Below, in pieces: positions 7,592 through 16,342 of a DNA stretch of 64,000 nucleotides. How positions within the stretch are numbered: position 1 is the stretch's first letter; each line of letters opens with the position of its first letter. The notes below the pieces were generated by a model. The model made no database searches. It was not told the DNA's origin and worked only from the letters and a program-made list of their open reading frames with translations. Origin of the DNA: Agreia sp. Leaf283 (GTDB lineage: Bacteria > Actinomycetota > Actinomycetes > Actinomycetales > Microbacteriaceae); the NCBI RefSeq assembly GCF_001422485.1, contig NZ_LMNF01000001.1, positions 69,900-133,899 on the forward strand. The letters run 5' to 3'. A program made the position numbers and the translations under genes.

Positions 7592-8308
7592 TCATCGCGG
7601 AGTCTCCACCCAGGCGTAGATCTCCCAGATGTAGCCGTCGGCATCGAGGAAGTACGTCGATCGCGCGCCCCACTCGAACACCGCCGGCGGGCCGCTCGCC
7701 TCGAGGCCGCGGTCGAGCAGCGCGCGGTACAGCTCGTCGACCTGCTCACCCGTGGAGAGTTCGATCGCGAGCATCAGGTGCCCGGTCGACGGCGCGAGGT
7801 CGAGCTCCGACGCCTGGGCGAGCGGCGACTGCAGGTGCGTCGCGCCCTCGTAGAGCGTGAGGGTGACCTCCCCTGCGGAGAAGACGCGGGCGCCCTCGAC
7901 CCGGTCGGTCACCTCGAAGCCGAGCAGCAGCAGGAAATCCGTGGTCGCGTCGAGGTCTGTCACGGTGAGGTCGATCTCGCTCAGGCGCCGGATGCCGTCG
8001 GCCGAGTCGCGCAGGCGCAGAACGAAGCCGTCGGGGTCGACGAGCAGGCGTCGCTCGCCGGCGCGCTCCAGCGCCTCGGACTCGAGGTCGAGGGTGAGCG
8101 AGAAGGGCTGACCGGCTCCCGCCGGATAGCTCGGGCCGACCGTCTCGGCGATGCTCGGCCTCGTCCACATGGCGAGGCGCGGGCCGGTACCGAGCACGAA
8201 GTCGGCGAAGCGCACGTTGCGCATGCGCCGCTCGAGGCCCAGCGCAGAGTAGTAGGCGTCGCTCGCGTCGACATCGCTGATCACGAGGCAGGCATCGTCG
8301 ATTCTCAC
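7592..8308 (-). CDS. VOC (glyoxalase/bleomycin-resistance fold) family protein
   Basis: A 238-residue protein with two vicinal-oxygen-chelate modules, roughly residues 1-95 (IDDACLVISDVDASDAYYSA) and 108-235 (EIDLTVTDLDATTDFLLLLG, ending FLDADGYIWEIYAW). Members are metal-dependent dioxygenases, glyoxalases or binding proteins; the substrate cannot be read here. GTG at 8308 overlaps the TGA of the amidohydrolase gene in a GTGA junction, which decides the start and implies co-translation. A role on the product of that amidohydrolase is the natural inference. Confidence 0.85.
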   Translation of the reverse strand: MRIDDACLVISDVDASDAYYSALGLERRMRNVRFADFVLGTGPRLAMWTRPSIAETVGPSYPAGAGQPFSLTLDLESEALERAGERRLLVDPDGFVLRLRDSADGIRRLSEIDLTVTDLDATTDFLLLLGFEVTDRVEGARVFSAGEVTLTLYEGATHLQSPLAQASELDLAPSTGHLMLAIELSTGEQVDELYRALLDRGLEASGPPAVFEWGARSTYFLDADGYIWEIYAWVETPR

Positions 8309-9903
8309 GGCGTGCTCCAGTCGGTGTGCTGAGTGGGAGTAGGAGTGGGAGTTGAGGCAGCGGGGCCTGGAGCGGAGACGTCGGACTGCTCCAACGGCCA
8401 CGGGGTCTGGGATGCCCGCCGATGCACCTCGGAGACGAGCGGAACCAGCCGGGCGTTCGCCTCACGCATCCGCTCGCCCTCTCTGCGGTAGTCCGCGGCC
8501 AACGCGCGGAACTCTGCGAGGATCGCCGCCTCGTCGACCCGCGTCATCCGGCCGCCCTGCACCACCAGCTCACCGTCGACCCAGACCTCGGCGATCGACG
8601 ATCCGTTCTCCGAGAAGACGAGCTGCCGCGCGGTGTCGCCCGCGGGGGTGAAACTCGTGGTCGCCTCGAGGTCGAACACCACGAAGTCGGCGACGCGACC
8701 GGGCTCGAGCGCGCCGACCGTGTCGGGAAGCCCCGTGGCCCGGGCGCCGCCGCGCGTCGCAGCCCACAGGACCTCGTCGCTCGACGGCCATGTGGCGGGG
8801 TCGGGATCCGTGAGGGTGTGCAGCAGCGCCGCCTGCTTCACGACCTCGAGCATGCGAAGCGAATCGTTGCTCGCGGTGCCGTCCGTGCCGAGGGCGACGG
8901 TCGCGTCCTCCGAGTGCAGGCGACGCCAGGGCAGCACCCCCGAACCGAGTTTGAGGTTCGAGAGGGGATTGTGCACGATCGACGCCGACGACGATCCGAG
9001 CAGCTCGATGTCGTTATCGGTGAGCCAGATGCCGTGCGCGAGCGTGAGATTCGGGGTGTCGAGGATTCCCAGCGCGGCCAGGTGCTCGACGATGGTGGCG
9101 TCGTAGCGCTCCTGCCCCACGATCGCCTGCAGCTTCGTCTCGAGCAGGTGCATGTGCAGAACGGCCCCGTACTCCTGTGCGAGCTCCGCGGACCCGGTCA
9201 TGAGTTCGTCGGAGGAGCGCTGCGGCGCGCTGGGGGCGACCGCGAAGCGCAGGCGTCCGTACTCCCGCCCGTGGTGCCGGTCGAAGGCGGCGCGGCAGAA
9301 GCGCAAAAACCTCTCCACCACGTACGGCCCGGTCGATGCGGCCTCGCGGGCCTCGGTCAGCTGCTCGGGCGTGAGCAGCCGATCCACGAAGGGAAGCCGG
9401 TCGACCGGCGCGACGTCGGCGATGCCGCCCGTGCAGGTCGCCCTGATCCCGAGCTCGGCGTACGCGTCGAAGACGGCGGCCAGCGACTCCGCCGACTGCA
9501 CGGGCAGTTCGCCGACGTCGTCGAGCAGGCTCGTGGTGCCGCCGCGCAGCGCATCCATGCCCGCCACCAGCGTGCGCAGGTAGACGAGCCTGTCGGGAAC
9601 CGGCACCGCGTCGATGACCGGATAGGTCTCGAGGCTCCACAGCTCGAGCGGCAGGCGCTCGCTCGTTCCCCTGAAGAGCGACTCCCACGAGTGCATGTGG
9701 GCGTTCACAAATCCGGGCGTGATGAGAAGGGTCTGCGCGTCGATGACCCGGGCATCCGGCGGCACCTCGAGATCGGGGCCGACGGCAGCGATGAGGGCGC
9801 CGTCGATCAGCAGGTCTCCGCGGAACGGTCGGGAGCGGTTCGCGTCGTCCATCGCGATGAGCGTCGCATTGCGCCAGAGGGTCTTCGTGGCCGGGAGTTT
9901 CAT
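8305..9903 (-). CDS. Amidohydrolase of the ATZ/TRZ (nucleobase/SAH-MTA deaminase) family
   Basis: A 532-residue metal-dependent hydrolase, probably a deaminase of an aminated heterocycle. Seen: NAHMHSWES (first metal histidines, about residues 68-76), HMHLLET, LAHGIWL, HNPLSNLKLGSG and LGTDGTASND, the ordered motifs of guanine, MTA/SAH and triazine deaminases. The last 35 residues form a Pro/Thr-rich tail. ATG at 9903 follows CTGGAG. It is preceded by a 200-base leader containing a short ORF, and overlaps the downstream VOC gene. In this cluster an adenosine-, SAH- or pyrimidine-related substrate is likely; the family is too broad to name one. Confidence 0.85.
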   Translation of the reverse strand: MKLPATKTLWRNATLIAMDDANRSRPFRGDLLIDGALIAAVGPDLEVPPDARVIDAQTLLITPGFVNAHMHSWESLFRGTSERLPLELWSLETYPVIDAVPVPDRLVYLRTLVAGMDALRGGTTSLLDDVGELPVQSAESLAAVFDAYAELGIRATCTGGIADVAPVDRLPFVDRLLTPEQLTEAREAASTGPYVVERFLRFCRAAFDRHHGREYGRLRFAVAPSAPQRSSDELMTGSAELAQEYGAVLHMHLLETKLQAIVGQERYDATIVEHLAALGILDTPNLTLAHGIWLTDNDIELLGSSSASIVHNPLSNLKLGSGVLPWRRLHSEDATVALGTDGTASNDSLRMLEVVKQAALLHTLTDPDPATWPSSDEVLWAATRGGARATGLPDTVGALEPGRVADFVVFDLEATTSFTPAGDTARQLVFSENGSSIAEVWVDGELVVQGGRMTRVDEAAILAEFRALAADYRREGERMREANARLVPLVSEVHRRASQTPWPLEQSDVSAPGPAASTPTPTPTQHTDWSTP

Positions 9904-9933
9904 GGGTCTCCAGTGATTCCGGGCACGCCGAAG

Positions 9934-10014
9934 ACCTCCACGACGGAGGTTCTGTCAGACGGACCGGAGCGATCGGGTCGATGGTGTCGCCGGTGCGGTT
10001 GTCGCGCGGGCGAC
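9934..10014 (-). promoter_or_regulatory. Possible attenuator region in the amidohydrolase leader
   Basis: In the leader of the minus-strand amidohydrolase mRNA, GTCGC (10001-10005) can pair with GCGAC (10010-10014). The alternative GTCGCC (9986-9991) can pair with GGCGAC (10009-10014). The two helices share bases and exclude each other. A third hairpin, ACCTCC with GGAGGT (9934-9939 with 9945-9950), lies 30 bases before the start codon. These features are visible; regulatory use is inferred. Confidence 0.3.
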
Positions 10015-10099
10015 CGGATGCGAGGGGTGCGGCGGCGCAGGCCTCACCCGGCGGCAGACGGCCGATGCGAGACGGAGCTCTCCCTCGAGACGGAGGCGG

Positions 10100-10198
10100 C
10101 TATGAGCCCAGGCAGTAGACGGAGACGTTGTGCGCGCCGCTTCGGCGACGCAGGCAGAACCACGGCATGAAGCTGCGGCTCGCGGCGATCTCGGTCAT
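10100..10198 (-). CDS. Candidate 32-codon leader peptide upstream of the amidohydrolase gene
   Basis: A short open frame starting MTEIAASRSFMPWFCLRRR and ending SVYCLGS. It begins with ATG at 10198, seven bases after a TACTCT -10-like hexamer, so it could be translated as a leaderless mRNA, as is common for actinobacterial leader peptides. It ends 196 bases before the amidohydrolase start, with competing stem-loops between. A clustered Cys, Trp, Phe, Pro and Arg content could sense a tRNA or ribosome stalling. No homologue can be confirmed from sequence alone, and chance occurrence is possible. Confidence 0.35.
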   Translation of the reverse strand: MTEIAASRSFMPWFCLRRRSGAHNVSVYCLGS

Positions 10199-10239
10199 GT
10201 TCTCGAGAGTAGCCCGCCCGTGTAACAGCGACGTTTCGC

Positions 10240-10263
10240 CGAGGCAACAAGTGCGTTGCCTCG
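10240..10263 (-). terminator. Stem-loop terminator after deoA
   Basis: CGAGGCAAC (10240-10248) and GTTGCCTCG (10255-10263) form a perfect 9-bp stem with a 6-base loop, starting 20 bases after the deoA stop. There is no T-run, which is usual for actinobacterial terminators. Alternatively it is an operator for the leader promoter just downstream. Confidence 0.6.
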
Positions 10264-10283
10264 CAGGTACTCGATCAGCGCGA

Positions 10284-11573
10284 TTACTCGATGCGCTCCG
10301 CGACCAGCGGGCCACGAGGGGTCCACTCGGCGGCCTCGCCGATGCTCCAAGCCCCCTCGACGGCCTCGAGAGCGCGCTCGAAGCGCTCCGGCTCGTCGGC
10401 CGAGAGTGTGAAGAGCGGCTGGCCCGCCGTCACCGTGTCGCCCGGCTTGGCGTGCAGGTCGATTCCCGCGGCGTGCTGCACCGGGTCCTGGGCGCGGGCC
10501 CGACCGGCTCCGAGCCTCCACGCGGCGATGCCGAAGGGAAGCGCCTCCTGCGCGAGGAGCACGCCGTCGCGGTCGGCGGTCACGACGTGGGTCTCCCGCG
10601 CGACCGGCAGGGCCGCATCCGGGTCGCCGCCCTGGACCTCGATTACTCGACGCCAGGTGTCCATGGCACGGCCGTCGGCCAGCGCCTTCTCGACGTCGGC
10701 ATCGGGCTGGCCGGCGAGACGCAGCATCTCGCGGGCGAGCGCGATGGTGAGCTCGACCACGTCGGCGGGGCCGCCACCGGCGAGCACCTCGACCGACTCG
10801 CGCACCTCGTTGGCGTTGCCGATGGCGAACCCGAGGGGAACGTTCATGTCGGTGAGCAGCGCTGTGGTCGCCACGCCGGCGTCGTTGCCGAGGTCGACCA
10901 TGGTGCGGGCGAGTTCGCGCGACTTGTCGATGTCGACCATGAACGCGCCCGACCCGAACTTCACGTCGAGCACGAGCGAATCGGTGCCCTCGGCGATCTT
11001 CTTCGACATGATGCTCGAGGCGATCAGCGGGATGGCCTCGACCGTGCCCGTGATGTCGCGCAGGGCGTAGAGTTTCTTGTCGGCCGGAGCCAGGCCGGAG
11101 CCCGCGGCGCAGATGACCCCGCCGACGTCGCGCAGCTGCGCGAACATCTCGTCGTTCGTGAGGTCGGCGCGCCAGCCCGGGATGCTCTCGAGCTTGTCGA
11201 GGGTTCCACCGGTGTGGCCGAGGCCGCGGCCCGAGAGCTGGGGAACGGCGACGCCGAACGAGGCGACCAGCGGCATGAGCGGCAGGGTGATCTTGTCGCC
11301 CACCCCGCCCGTGGAGTGCTTGTCGACCGTGACCTTGCCGAGGCCTTCGAAGCTCATGCGCTCGCCCGAGGCGATCATGGCGAGGGTGAGGTCGCGGATC
11401 TCCCGACGCTCCATGCCGTTGAGCACGATGGCCATGGCCAGGGCGGCCATCTGCTCATTGCCCACGAACCCACGGGTGTAGGCGTCGACCAGCCAATCGA
11501 TCTCGGCGGTGCTCAGAGTCTTGTGATCGCGCTTGGTGCGGATGAGGTCGACGGCGTCGAAGGATTCAGACAC
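10284..11573 (-). CDS. deoA: Thymidine/pyrimidine-nucleoside phosphorylase
   Basis: Phosphorolyses thymidine or other pyrimidine nucleosides to base and (deoxy)ribose-1-phosphate in the cytosol. The 429-residue protein shows the phosphate and substrate signatures DKHSTGGVGDK and SGRGLGHTGGTLDKLESIPG, plus SSIMSKKIAEG, in the usual order. GTG at 11573 is preceded by AGAAAGG. It follows cytidine deaminase on the same strand, so cytidine would pass through uridine to uracil and sugar phosphate. A single repeat unit separates the two genes. The enzyme may accept uridine as well as thymidine; residues here do not settle that. Confidence 0.94.
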   Translation of the reverse strand: MSESFDAVDLIRTKRDHKTLSTAEIDWLVDAYTRGFVGNEQMAALAMAIVLNGMERREIRDLTLAMIASGERMSFEGLGKVTVDKHSTGGVGDKITLPLMPLVASFGVAVPQLSGRGLGHTGGTLDKLESIPGWRADLTNDEMFAQLRDVGGVICAAGSGLAPADKKLYALRDITGTVEAIPLIASSIMSKKIAEGTDSLVLDVKFGSGAFMVDIDKSRELARTMVDLGNDAGVATTALLTDMNVPLGFAIGNANEVRESVEVLAGGGPADVVELTIALAREMLRLAGQPDADVEKALADGRAMDTWRRVIEVQGGDPDAALPVARETHVVTADRDGVLLAQEALPFGIAAWRLGAGRARAQDPVQHAAGIDLHAKPGDTVTAGQPLFTLSADEPERFERALEAVEGAWSIGEAAEWTPRGPLVAERIE

Positions 11574-11596
11574 GGGGTGGAGCCTTTCTGGTTGTT

Positions 11597-11619
11597 CCCT
11601 TCGACACGCTCAGGGAACG
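11597..11619. repeat. Single copy of the 23-bp intergenic repeat
   Basis: One unit with a variant centre (CACGCT in place of CAGGCT), in the short gap between cdd and deoA. It stands alone here without an inverted partner, so it cannot form the hairpin seen at the larger clusters. Confidence 0.85.
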
Positions 11620-11628
11620 GAGGGGGTG

Positions 11629-12072
11629 TTAGTGCGTCTCGACGTAGGCCTGCAGTGTTCGCGGGCCGAAGGCATCCGGAAGCACCTCGTCGATCGTGCG
11701 GATGCCCGAGACGGTCTGCAGGAGCATGCCGGGAGCCGAGTGCTCGTAGAGCAGCTGGCGGCAGCGGCCGCAGGGCATCAGGGCGTTGCCGTCGCCGTCG
11801 ACACAGGTAAAGGCCACCAGGTGCCCGCCACCCGTCATATGCAGCGACGACACGAGGGCGCACTCGGCGCAGAGCGTGAGGCCGTAGCTGGCGTTCTCGA
11901 CGTTGCACCCCGAGATGACACGGCCGTCGTCGACGAGTGCGGCCACCCCGACGGGGAACTTCGAGTAGGGCACGTAGGCCTTGGCCATCGCCACGAGCGC
12001 CTCTGCCCGCAGCACGCCCCAGTCGATTGCGGATGCCTGCTCGGTGCCGGATGCCTGTTCGGTGTCGGTCAT
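11629..12072 (-). CDS. cdd: Cytidine deaminase
   Basis: Deaminates cytidine and deoxycytidine to uridine and deoxyuridine. The 147-residue length fits the homotetrameric type. The zinc site is seen as LCAEC (Cys68, catalytic Glu70) and PCGRC (Cys101, Cys104). NVENASYG is the substrate-binding segment. An N-terminal extension repeats EQAS. ATG at 12072 follows GGAGGG. It sits directly after the permease genes and before deoA, completing an uptake-deamination-phosphorolysis route for pyrimidine nucleosides. Confidence 0.95.
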   Translation of the reverse strand: MTDTEQASGTEQASAIDWGVLRAEALVAMAKAYVPYSKFPVGVAALVDDGRVISGCNVENASYGLTLCAECALVSSLHMTGGGHLVAFTCVDGDGNALMPCGRCRQLLYEHSAPGMLLQTVSGIRTIDEVLPDAFGPRTLQAYVETH

Positions 12073-12082
12073 GTCGGCCCTC

Positions 12083-13441
12083 CTAAGACTTTATGTACGG
12101 TTTACCGGATGCGGCAGGCCCTCGGACACGGCCGACCACCCCCGCCACCGCGAAGATGGTGACCAGGTAGGGCAGCATCAGCATGAACTCGCTGGGAACG
12201 GGCGATCCGATGATCGAGAGCACGCTCTGCAGGTTCGAGGCGAAGCCGAACAGCAGGGCGGCGAGCGTCGCGCGGATCGGATCCCAGCGGCCAAAGATCA
12301 CCGCGGCCAGGGCGATGAATCCCGCACCGGCCGTCATCTCCTTGTTGAACGAGCCGACCGAGCCCATGGTGAAGTACGCACCGCCCAGGCCCGCGATCGC
12401 CCCGGCGAGCGAGACGTTCCAGAAGCGCGTGCGGGCCACGTTGATGCCCACGGTGTCGGCCGCCTGCGGGTGCTCGCCCACGGCGCGGAGGCGGAGGCCC
12501 CAGCGCGTCTTGAACAGGGCGAAGAACACCACGGCGACGGCGATGTAGAGGATGTAGACGATGATGGTCTGCCGGAACAGCACCGGCCCGAGAATCGGGA
12601 TCTCGCTGAGACCGGGGATGGGAAGCCTCGGCAGGCGGATGGTGCCGCTGTTGTTGAGCAGCTCGGTGTTCTTCGACAGAACCTGCGAGTAGAGGAAGCT
12701 CGTGAGGCCGGTGACGAGCACGTTGAGCACGACGCCCACGATGACCTGGTCGACGAAGTACTTGATCGAGAAGGCGGCGAGCACGAACGAGACGAGCACT
12801 CCGGCCGCCATCGCGGAGAGGAGGCCGAGAACGGGCTGGCCCGTGACCGAGGCCACGATGGCCGAGACGAACGCGCCCGCGAGCAGCTGACCCTCGATCG
12901 CCACGTTCACCACTCCGACGCGTTCGGAGATGACTCCTCCGAGGGCACCGAACACGAGCGGCACGCTCAGGCCGACCGCACCGACCAGCAGGCCGGGAAC
13001 CGGGATCGTGGCACCCGCCGATGCCCAGGTGAGGAAGCCCACGAGGAACAGCACGGCGAAGACGACGGTGACCCAGAGGCGCACCGGTCGGCTGCGCGAG
13101 ACGAGAAACGCGCTGTACGCGGCGAGGGCCACGAGCAGCACTGTCAGCACGATGCCCGTGGCGCGGGTCGGCGCCTGGATCGTGGGGATCTGGAAGAAGT
13201 CGGAGTCGGTCGAGAGCCGGAAACCGCTCGTGCCCTCGCGGCCGAAGACCACGAAGAGCAGGATGGCGATGATCGAGAAGATGCCGAAGGCGATCGGCGC
13301 CTTCCAGCTCTTCACGACGGTGGTCTCGAGAGCCGGCGGCAGCGAATCCGGGTGGTTGTGCTGCAGGGGCGCGTCCGCGACGGCCGTCTTCAGCTCGGTG
13401 CGGCTGACGTTCTCGTCGACGATGGGGCGTTCTGCGTTCAC
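12083..13441 (-). CDS. ABC transporter permease (BmpC/D, nucleoside uptake type), second subunit
   Basis: A membrane protein of about 452 residues with roughly ten hydrophobic segments and the branched-chain-amino-acid/ribose permease family motif GALGGVISERVGVVNVAIEGQ. It would form half of the translocation pore of the nucleoside importer. I prefer GTG at 13441, which has AAGGACG eight bases upstream. GTG at 13477, overlapping the previous stop in a GTGA junction, is a real alternative adding 12 residues. The N-terminus before the first membrane segment (about residue 50) is polar. It is followed by cdd after ten bases. Confidence 0.9.
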   Translation of the reverse strand: MNAERPIVDENVSRTELKTAVADAPLQHNHPDSLPPALETTVVKSWKAPIAFGIFSIIAILLFVVFGREGTSGFRLSTDSDFFQIPTIQAPTRATGIVLTVLLVALAAYSAFLVSRSRPVRLWVTVVFAVLFLVGFLTWASAGATIPVPGLLVGAVGLSVPLVFGALGGVISERVGVVNVAIEGQLLAGAFVSAIVASVTGQPVLGLLSAMAAGVLVSFVLAAFSIKYFVDQVIVGVVLNVLVTGLTSFLYSQVLSKNTELLNNSGTIRLPRLPIPGLSEIPILGPVLFRQTIIVYILYIAVAVVFFALFKTRWGLRLRAVGEHPQAADTVGINVARTRFWNVSLAGAIAGLGGAYFTMGSVGSFNKEMTAGAGFIALAAVIFGRWDPIRATLAALLFGFASNLQSVLSIIGSPVPSEFMLMLPYLVTIFAVAGVVGRVRGPAASGKPYIKS

Positions 13442-13473
13442 GGCGTCTCGTCCTTCGCGGGGGTCGTCGATGC

Positions 13474-14760
13474 TCACTTGGTCACCGCCGCGGTGGAGGT
13501 GCGCGGGCGTCTGAGGCTGATGCCGCTGGGCTTCGGAAGTCGGAACACCGCGCGCACGAGCGGCGGCGCGGCGATGAACAGCACGATGAGCGACTGGATG
13601 ACGACCACGATGTCGATGGGGATGCCCTCCGACGCCTGCATCGCGAATCCACCGGCCTTGAACGCGCCGAACAGGATGCCCGCGAAGAAGATGCCCCAGG
13701 GCTTCGACCGGCCGAGCAGCGCCACGGTGATCGCGTCGAATCCGATGCCCGCGTCGATGCCCGAGCTGAATCCGGTGGTGACCGTTCCCAGCACCTGTGC
13801 GACGCCGGCGAGACCGACGAGGCCACCCGAGAACAGCATCGCGTAGATGTACATCTTGTTCACGCTGATGCCGGCGACGCGGGCCGCGTTCGGGTTCTCG
13901 CCCACCGCCCGGAACTGGAATCCGAGGTTCGAGCGGTTGAGCAGGTACCAGACGTAGACGGTGGCCGCGATCACGAAGATGAAGCCCCAGTGCAGGTTGA
14001 ACTGCGGGCCGAGCAGGTCGGGGAAGACCGCCGTCGGCAGCGCCGCCGGCGTCTTCGGGTTGTTCGAGCCGGGAGCCTGAAGGAGTCCAGGCGTCTTCAG
14101 CATGAACGAGATGAGGTAGAGGGCCACGAAGTTGAGCATGATCGTGACGATCACCTCGTGCGCACCCGTGCGGGCCTTCAGCAGACCGACGATTCCACCC
14201 CAGAGGGCGCCGCCGATGATTCCGGCCGCGACCGCCAGGATCAAGTGCAGACCGTAGGGGAGCTCGAACGACCAGCTGACCCATCCGGCGCAGGCGGCCG
14301 CGATGAGCATCTGGCCGCGGCCACCGATGTTGAAGAGACCGACACGGAAGGCGAGGCCCACACCGAGACCGGCCGCGATCAGCGGTGTGGCGAAGGTGAG
14401 CGTCTCGGTCAACGGCTTGATACCGGCGATGAAGCCGGGGCGACGGAAGTTGTAGACGGCGCCCTGGAACAACGCCGTGTAGGCGCCGGAGACCGAGTCC
14501 CAGACGGCCTTGACCAGGTCGCCGGGACGGGCGAAGAAGTACCCTGCAGCGGCTGACACCTTGTCGTCGGTGAGGGCGATCAGGATTCCACCGGCCAGCA
14601 TGGCCAGCACGACCGCCAGCACGGAGATCATGGCGCTGCCGCCGACGATCTCGCGCATCACGCCGTGCCAGCGCGGCTCCGGGGTGGATGCGTCGGGCTT
14701 GGCGGGCGGGGAGGCGACGGGTGGGCCGGAATCGACGGGTGGAACTGTGGGCTGGCTCAC
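13474..14760 (-). CDS. ABC transporter permease (nucleoside uptake type), first subunit
   Basis: A 428-residue integral membrane protein with a Pro-rich cytoplasmic N-terminus (about 30 residues) and eight to ten hydrophobic segments. The family signature FRVGLFNIGGRGQMLIAA and the loop FQFRAVGENPNAARVAGI identify a BPD_transp_2 permease of the BMP/nucleoside type (YufP/NupP-like). GTG at 14760 overlaps the ATPase stop in a GTGA junction, and its own stop overlaps the next permease region, so ATPase and permeases are translationally coupled. Confidence 0.93.
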   Translation of the reverse strand: MSQPTVPPVDSGPPVASPPAKPDASTPEPRWHGVMREIVGGSAMISVLAVVLAMLAGGILIALTDDKVSAAAGYFFARPGDLVKAVWDSVSGAYTALFQGAVYNFRRPGFIAGIKPLTETLTFATPLIAAGLGVGLAFRVGLFNIGGRGQMLIAAACAGWVSWSFELPYGLHLILAVAAGIIGGALWGGIVGLLKARTGAHEVIVTIMLNFVALYLISFMLKTPGLLQAPGSNNPKTPAALPTAVFPDLLGPQFNLHWGFIFVIAATVYVWYLLNRSNLGFQFRAVGENPNAARVAGISVNKMYIYAMLFSGGLVGLAGVAQVLGTVTTGFSSGIDAGIGFDAITVALLGRSKPWGIFFAGILFGAFKAGGFAMQASEGIPIDIVVVIQSLIVLFIAAPPLVRAVFRLPKPSGISLRRPRTSTAAVTK

Positions 14761-16292
14761 GCTGCCGCTCCTTCGGGTGGGGAGGTGACGGAATCGGGGA
14801 CTTCGCCGGCCATCATGAGGCCGAGCACATCGCGGGGCGTGTCACCCGGAACGATGCCCACGATGGTGCCGCGGTACATCACGGCGATCCGGTCTGCGAG
14901 GGCGACGACCTCGTCGAGCTCGGTCGACACGACGATCACGGGAATGCCGGCGTCGCGGGTGGCGACGATGCGCTTGTGCACGAACTCGATCGAGCCGACA
15001 TCGATGCCTCGCGTGGGCTGCGCGGCCATGAAGAGACGCAGATCGCGGCTGAGCTCTCGGGCCAGCACGACCTTCTGCTGGTTTCCGCCGGAGAGGCGGC
15101 CGACGGGCGTGGTGATGCCCTGGCTGCGCACGTCGAACTCCTTCGACTTCTGCTCGGCGAACTCGTTGAGGTAGTTGAGCTGAAGGGTGCCCGCCTTGAC
15201 GAACGGCGGTCCGTCGCTGCGGTCGAGCATGAGGTTCTCGGCGATGGTGAACTCCCCGACGAGTCCGTCCTCCTTGCGGTCCTCGGGTACGAAGCCGATG
15301 CCGGATGCCAGCACCTGCTTCACCGAGAGCCCGCGGATCGACTTGCCGTCGAGGGTGATCTCTCCGCGCACGCGTGACTGGAGGCCCATGATCGCCTCGG
15401 TGAGCTCGGTCTGGCCATTGCCCTGCACCCCGGCGATCGCGAGGATCTCGCCCGCCCGCACGTCGAAGCTGACGTTGTTCACGACGAGCTGGCCGTGGGG
15501 GTCGATGACCGAGAGGTTGGAGACGACGAACGCGTCGGCGCCGGGCTGGGCGGGGTCTTTGTGCACGGTGAGCTCGACGGCCCGGCCGACCATGAGTGAG
15601 GCCAGCTCGGCGTTCGTCGCCGTGGGCGACGCCTCGCCGACGACCTTGCCGAGCCGGATGACCGTGATGCGGTCGGCGACTTCGCGCACCTCGCGCAGTT
15701 TGTGGGTGATGAAGACGATGGATGTGCCGGCAGCCTTGAGCTGTCTCATGATCGTCATGAGCTCGTCGGTCTCCTGCGGGGTGAGCACGGCTGTGGGCTC
15801 GTCGAACACGAGCACCTTCGCGTCACGCGACAGGGCCTTGATGATCTCGACCCGCTGCTGCACACCGACCGGAAGATCGTCGACCAGCGCATCCGGATCG
15901 ACGTGGAAGCCGAACCTCTCGCTGATCTCGCGCACCTTCTCGCGCGCGGCACCGAGGTCGAGCACGCCGGCGGCATTCGTCTTCTCGTGGCCGAGCATCA
16001 CATTCTCTGCGACGGTGAACACGGGGATGAGCATGAAGTGCTGGTGCACCATGCCGATGCCCGCGGCCATGGCATCTCCGGGACCGGCGAAGTGCTGCAC
16101 GACGTCGTCGAGCAGGATCTCGCCCTCTTCTGCCTTGTAGAGGCCGTAGAGCACGTTCATCAGGGTGGACTTGCCCGCGCCGTTCTCGCCGAGGAGACAG
16201 TGGATCTCCCCCGGTTCGATCGTGAGGTCGATGTGGTCGTTGGCCGTGAGGGCGCCGAAGCGCTTCGTGATGCCGCGGAGTTCGAGCTTCAT
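14757..16292 (-). CDS. ABC transporter ATP-binding protein (double nucleotide-binding domain, nucleoside uptake)
   Basis: A 511-residue protein with two fused ATPase domains that powers import through the adjacent permeases. Domain 1 (1-240) has a normal Walker A GENGAGKST, signature-like LPVGVQQR and Walker B VLVFDEPTAVL. Domain 2 (260-500) has a weak Walker A (GVQGNGQTE), a good signature LSGGNQQK, and a Walker B where the catalytic Glu is replaced (AAQPTRGIDVG). One intact and one degenerate site is typical of the BMP/ribose importer ATPases. It follows bmp copy 2 after a strong hairpin. Confidence 0.95.
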   Translation of the reverse strand: MKLELRGITKRFGALTANDHIDLTIEPGEIHCLLGENGAGKSTLMNVLYGLYKAEEGEILLDDVVQHFAGPGDAMAAGIGMVHQHFMLIPVFTVAENVMLGHEKTNAAGVLDLGAAREKVREISERFGFHVDPDALVDDLPVGVQQRVEIIKALSRDAKVLVFDEPTAVLTPQETDELMTIMRQLKAAGTSIVFITHKLREVREVADRITVIRLGKVVGEASPTATNAELASLMVGRAVELTVHKDPAQPGADAFVVSNLSVIDPHGQLVVNNVSFDVRAGEILAIAGVQGNGQTELTEAIMGLQSRVRGEITLDGKSIRGLSVKQVLASGIGFVPEDRKEDGLVGEFTIAENLMLDRSDGPPFVKAGTLQLNYLNEFAEQKSKEFDVRSQGITTPVGRLSGGNQQKVVLARELSRDLRLFMAAQPTRGIDVGSIEFVHKRIVATRDAGIPVIVVSTELDEVVALADRIAVMYRGTIVGIVPGDTPRDVLGLMMAGEVPDSVTSPPEGAAA

Positions 16293-16342
16293 AGGGACAA
16301 TCTACCCATCCGGTCGATGCGTGAAGAGGGGACTTAACGTGG

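Noticed and set aside
13442-14284. A long upstream extension of the second permease frame
   Set aside because: It reads through the first permease in another frame; motifs begin only after 13441.
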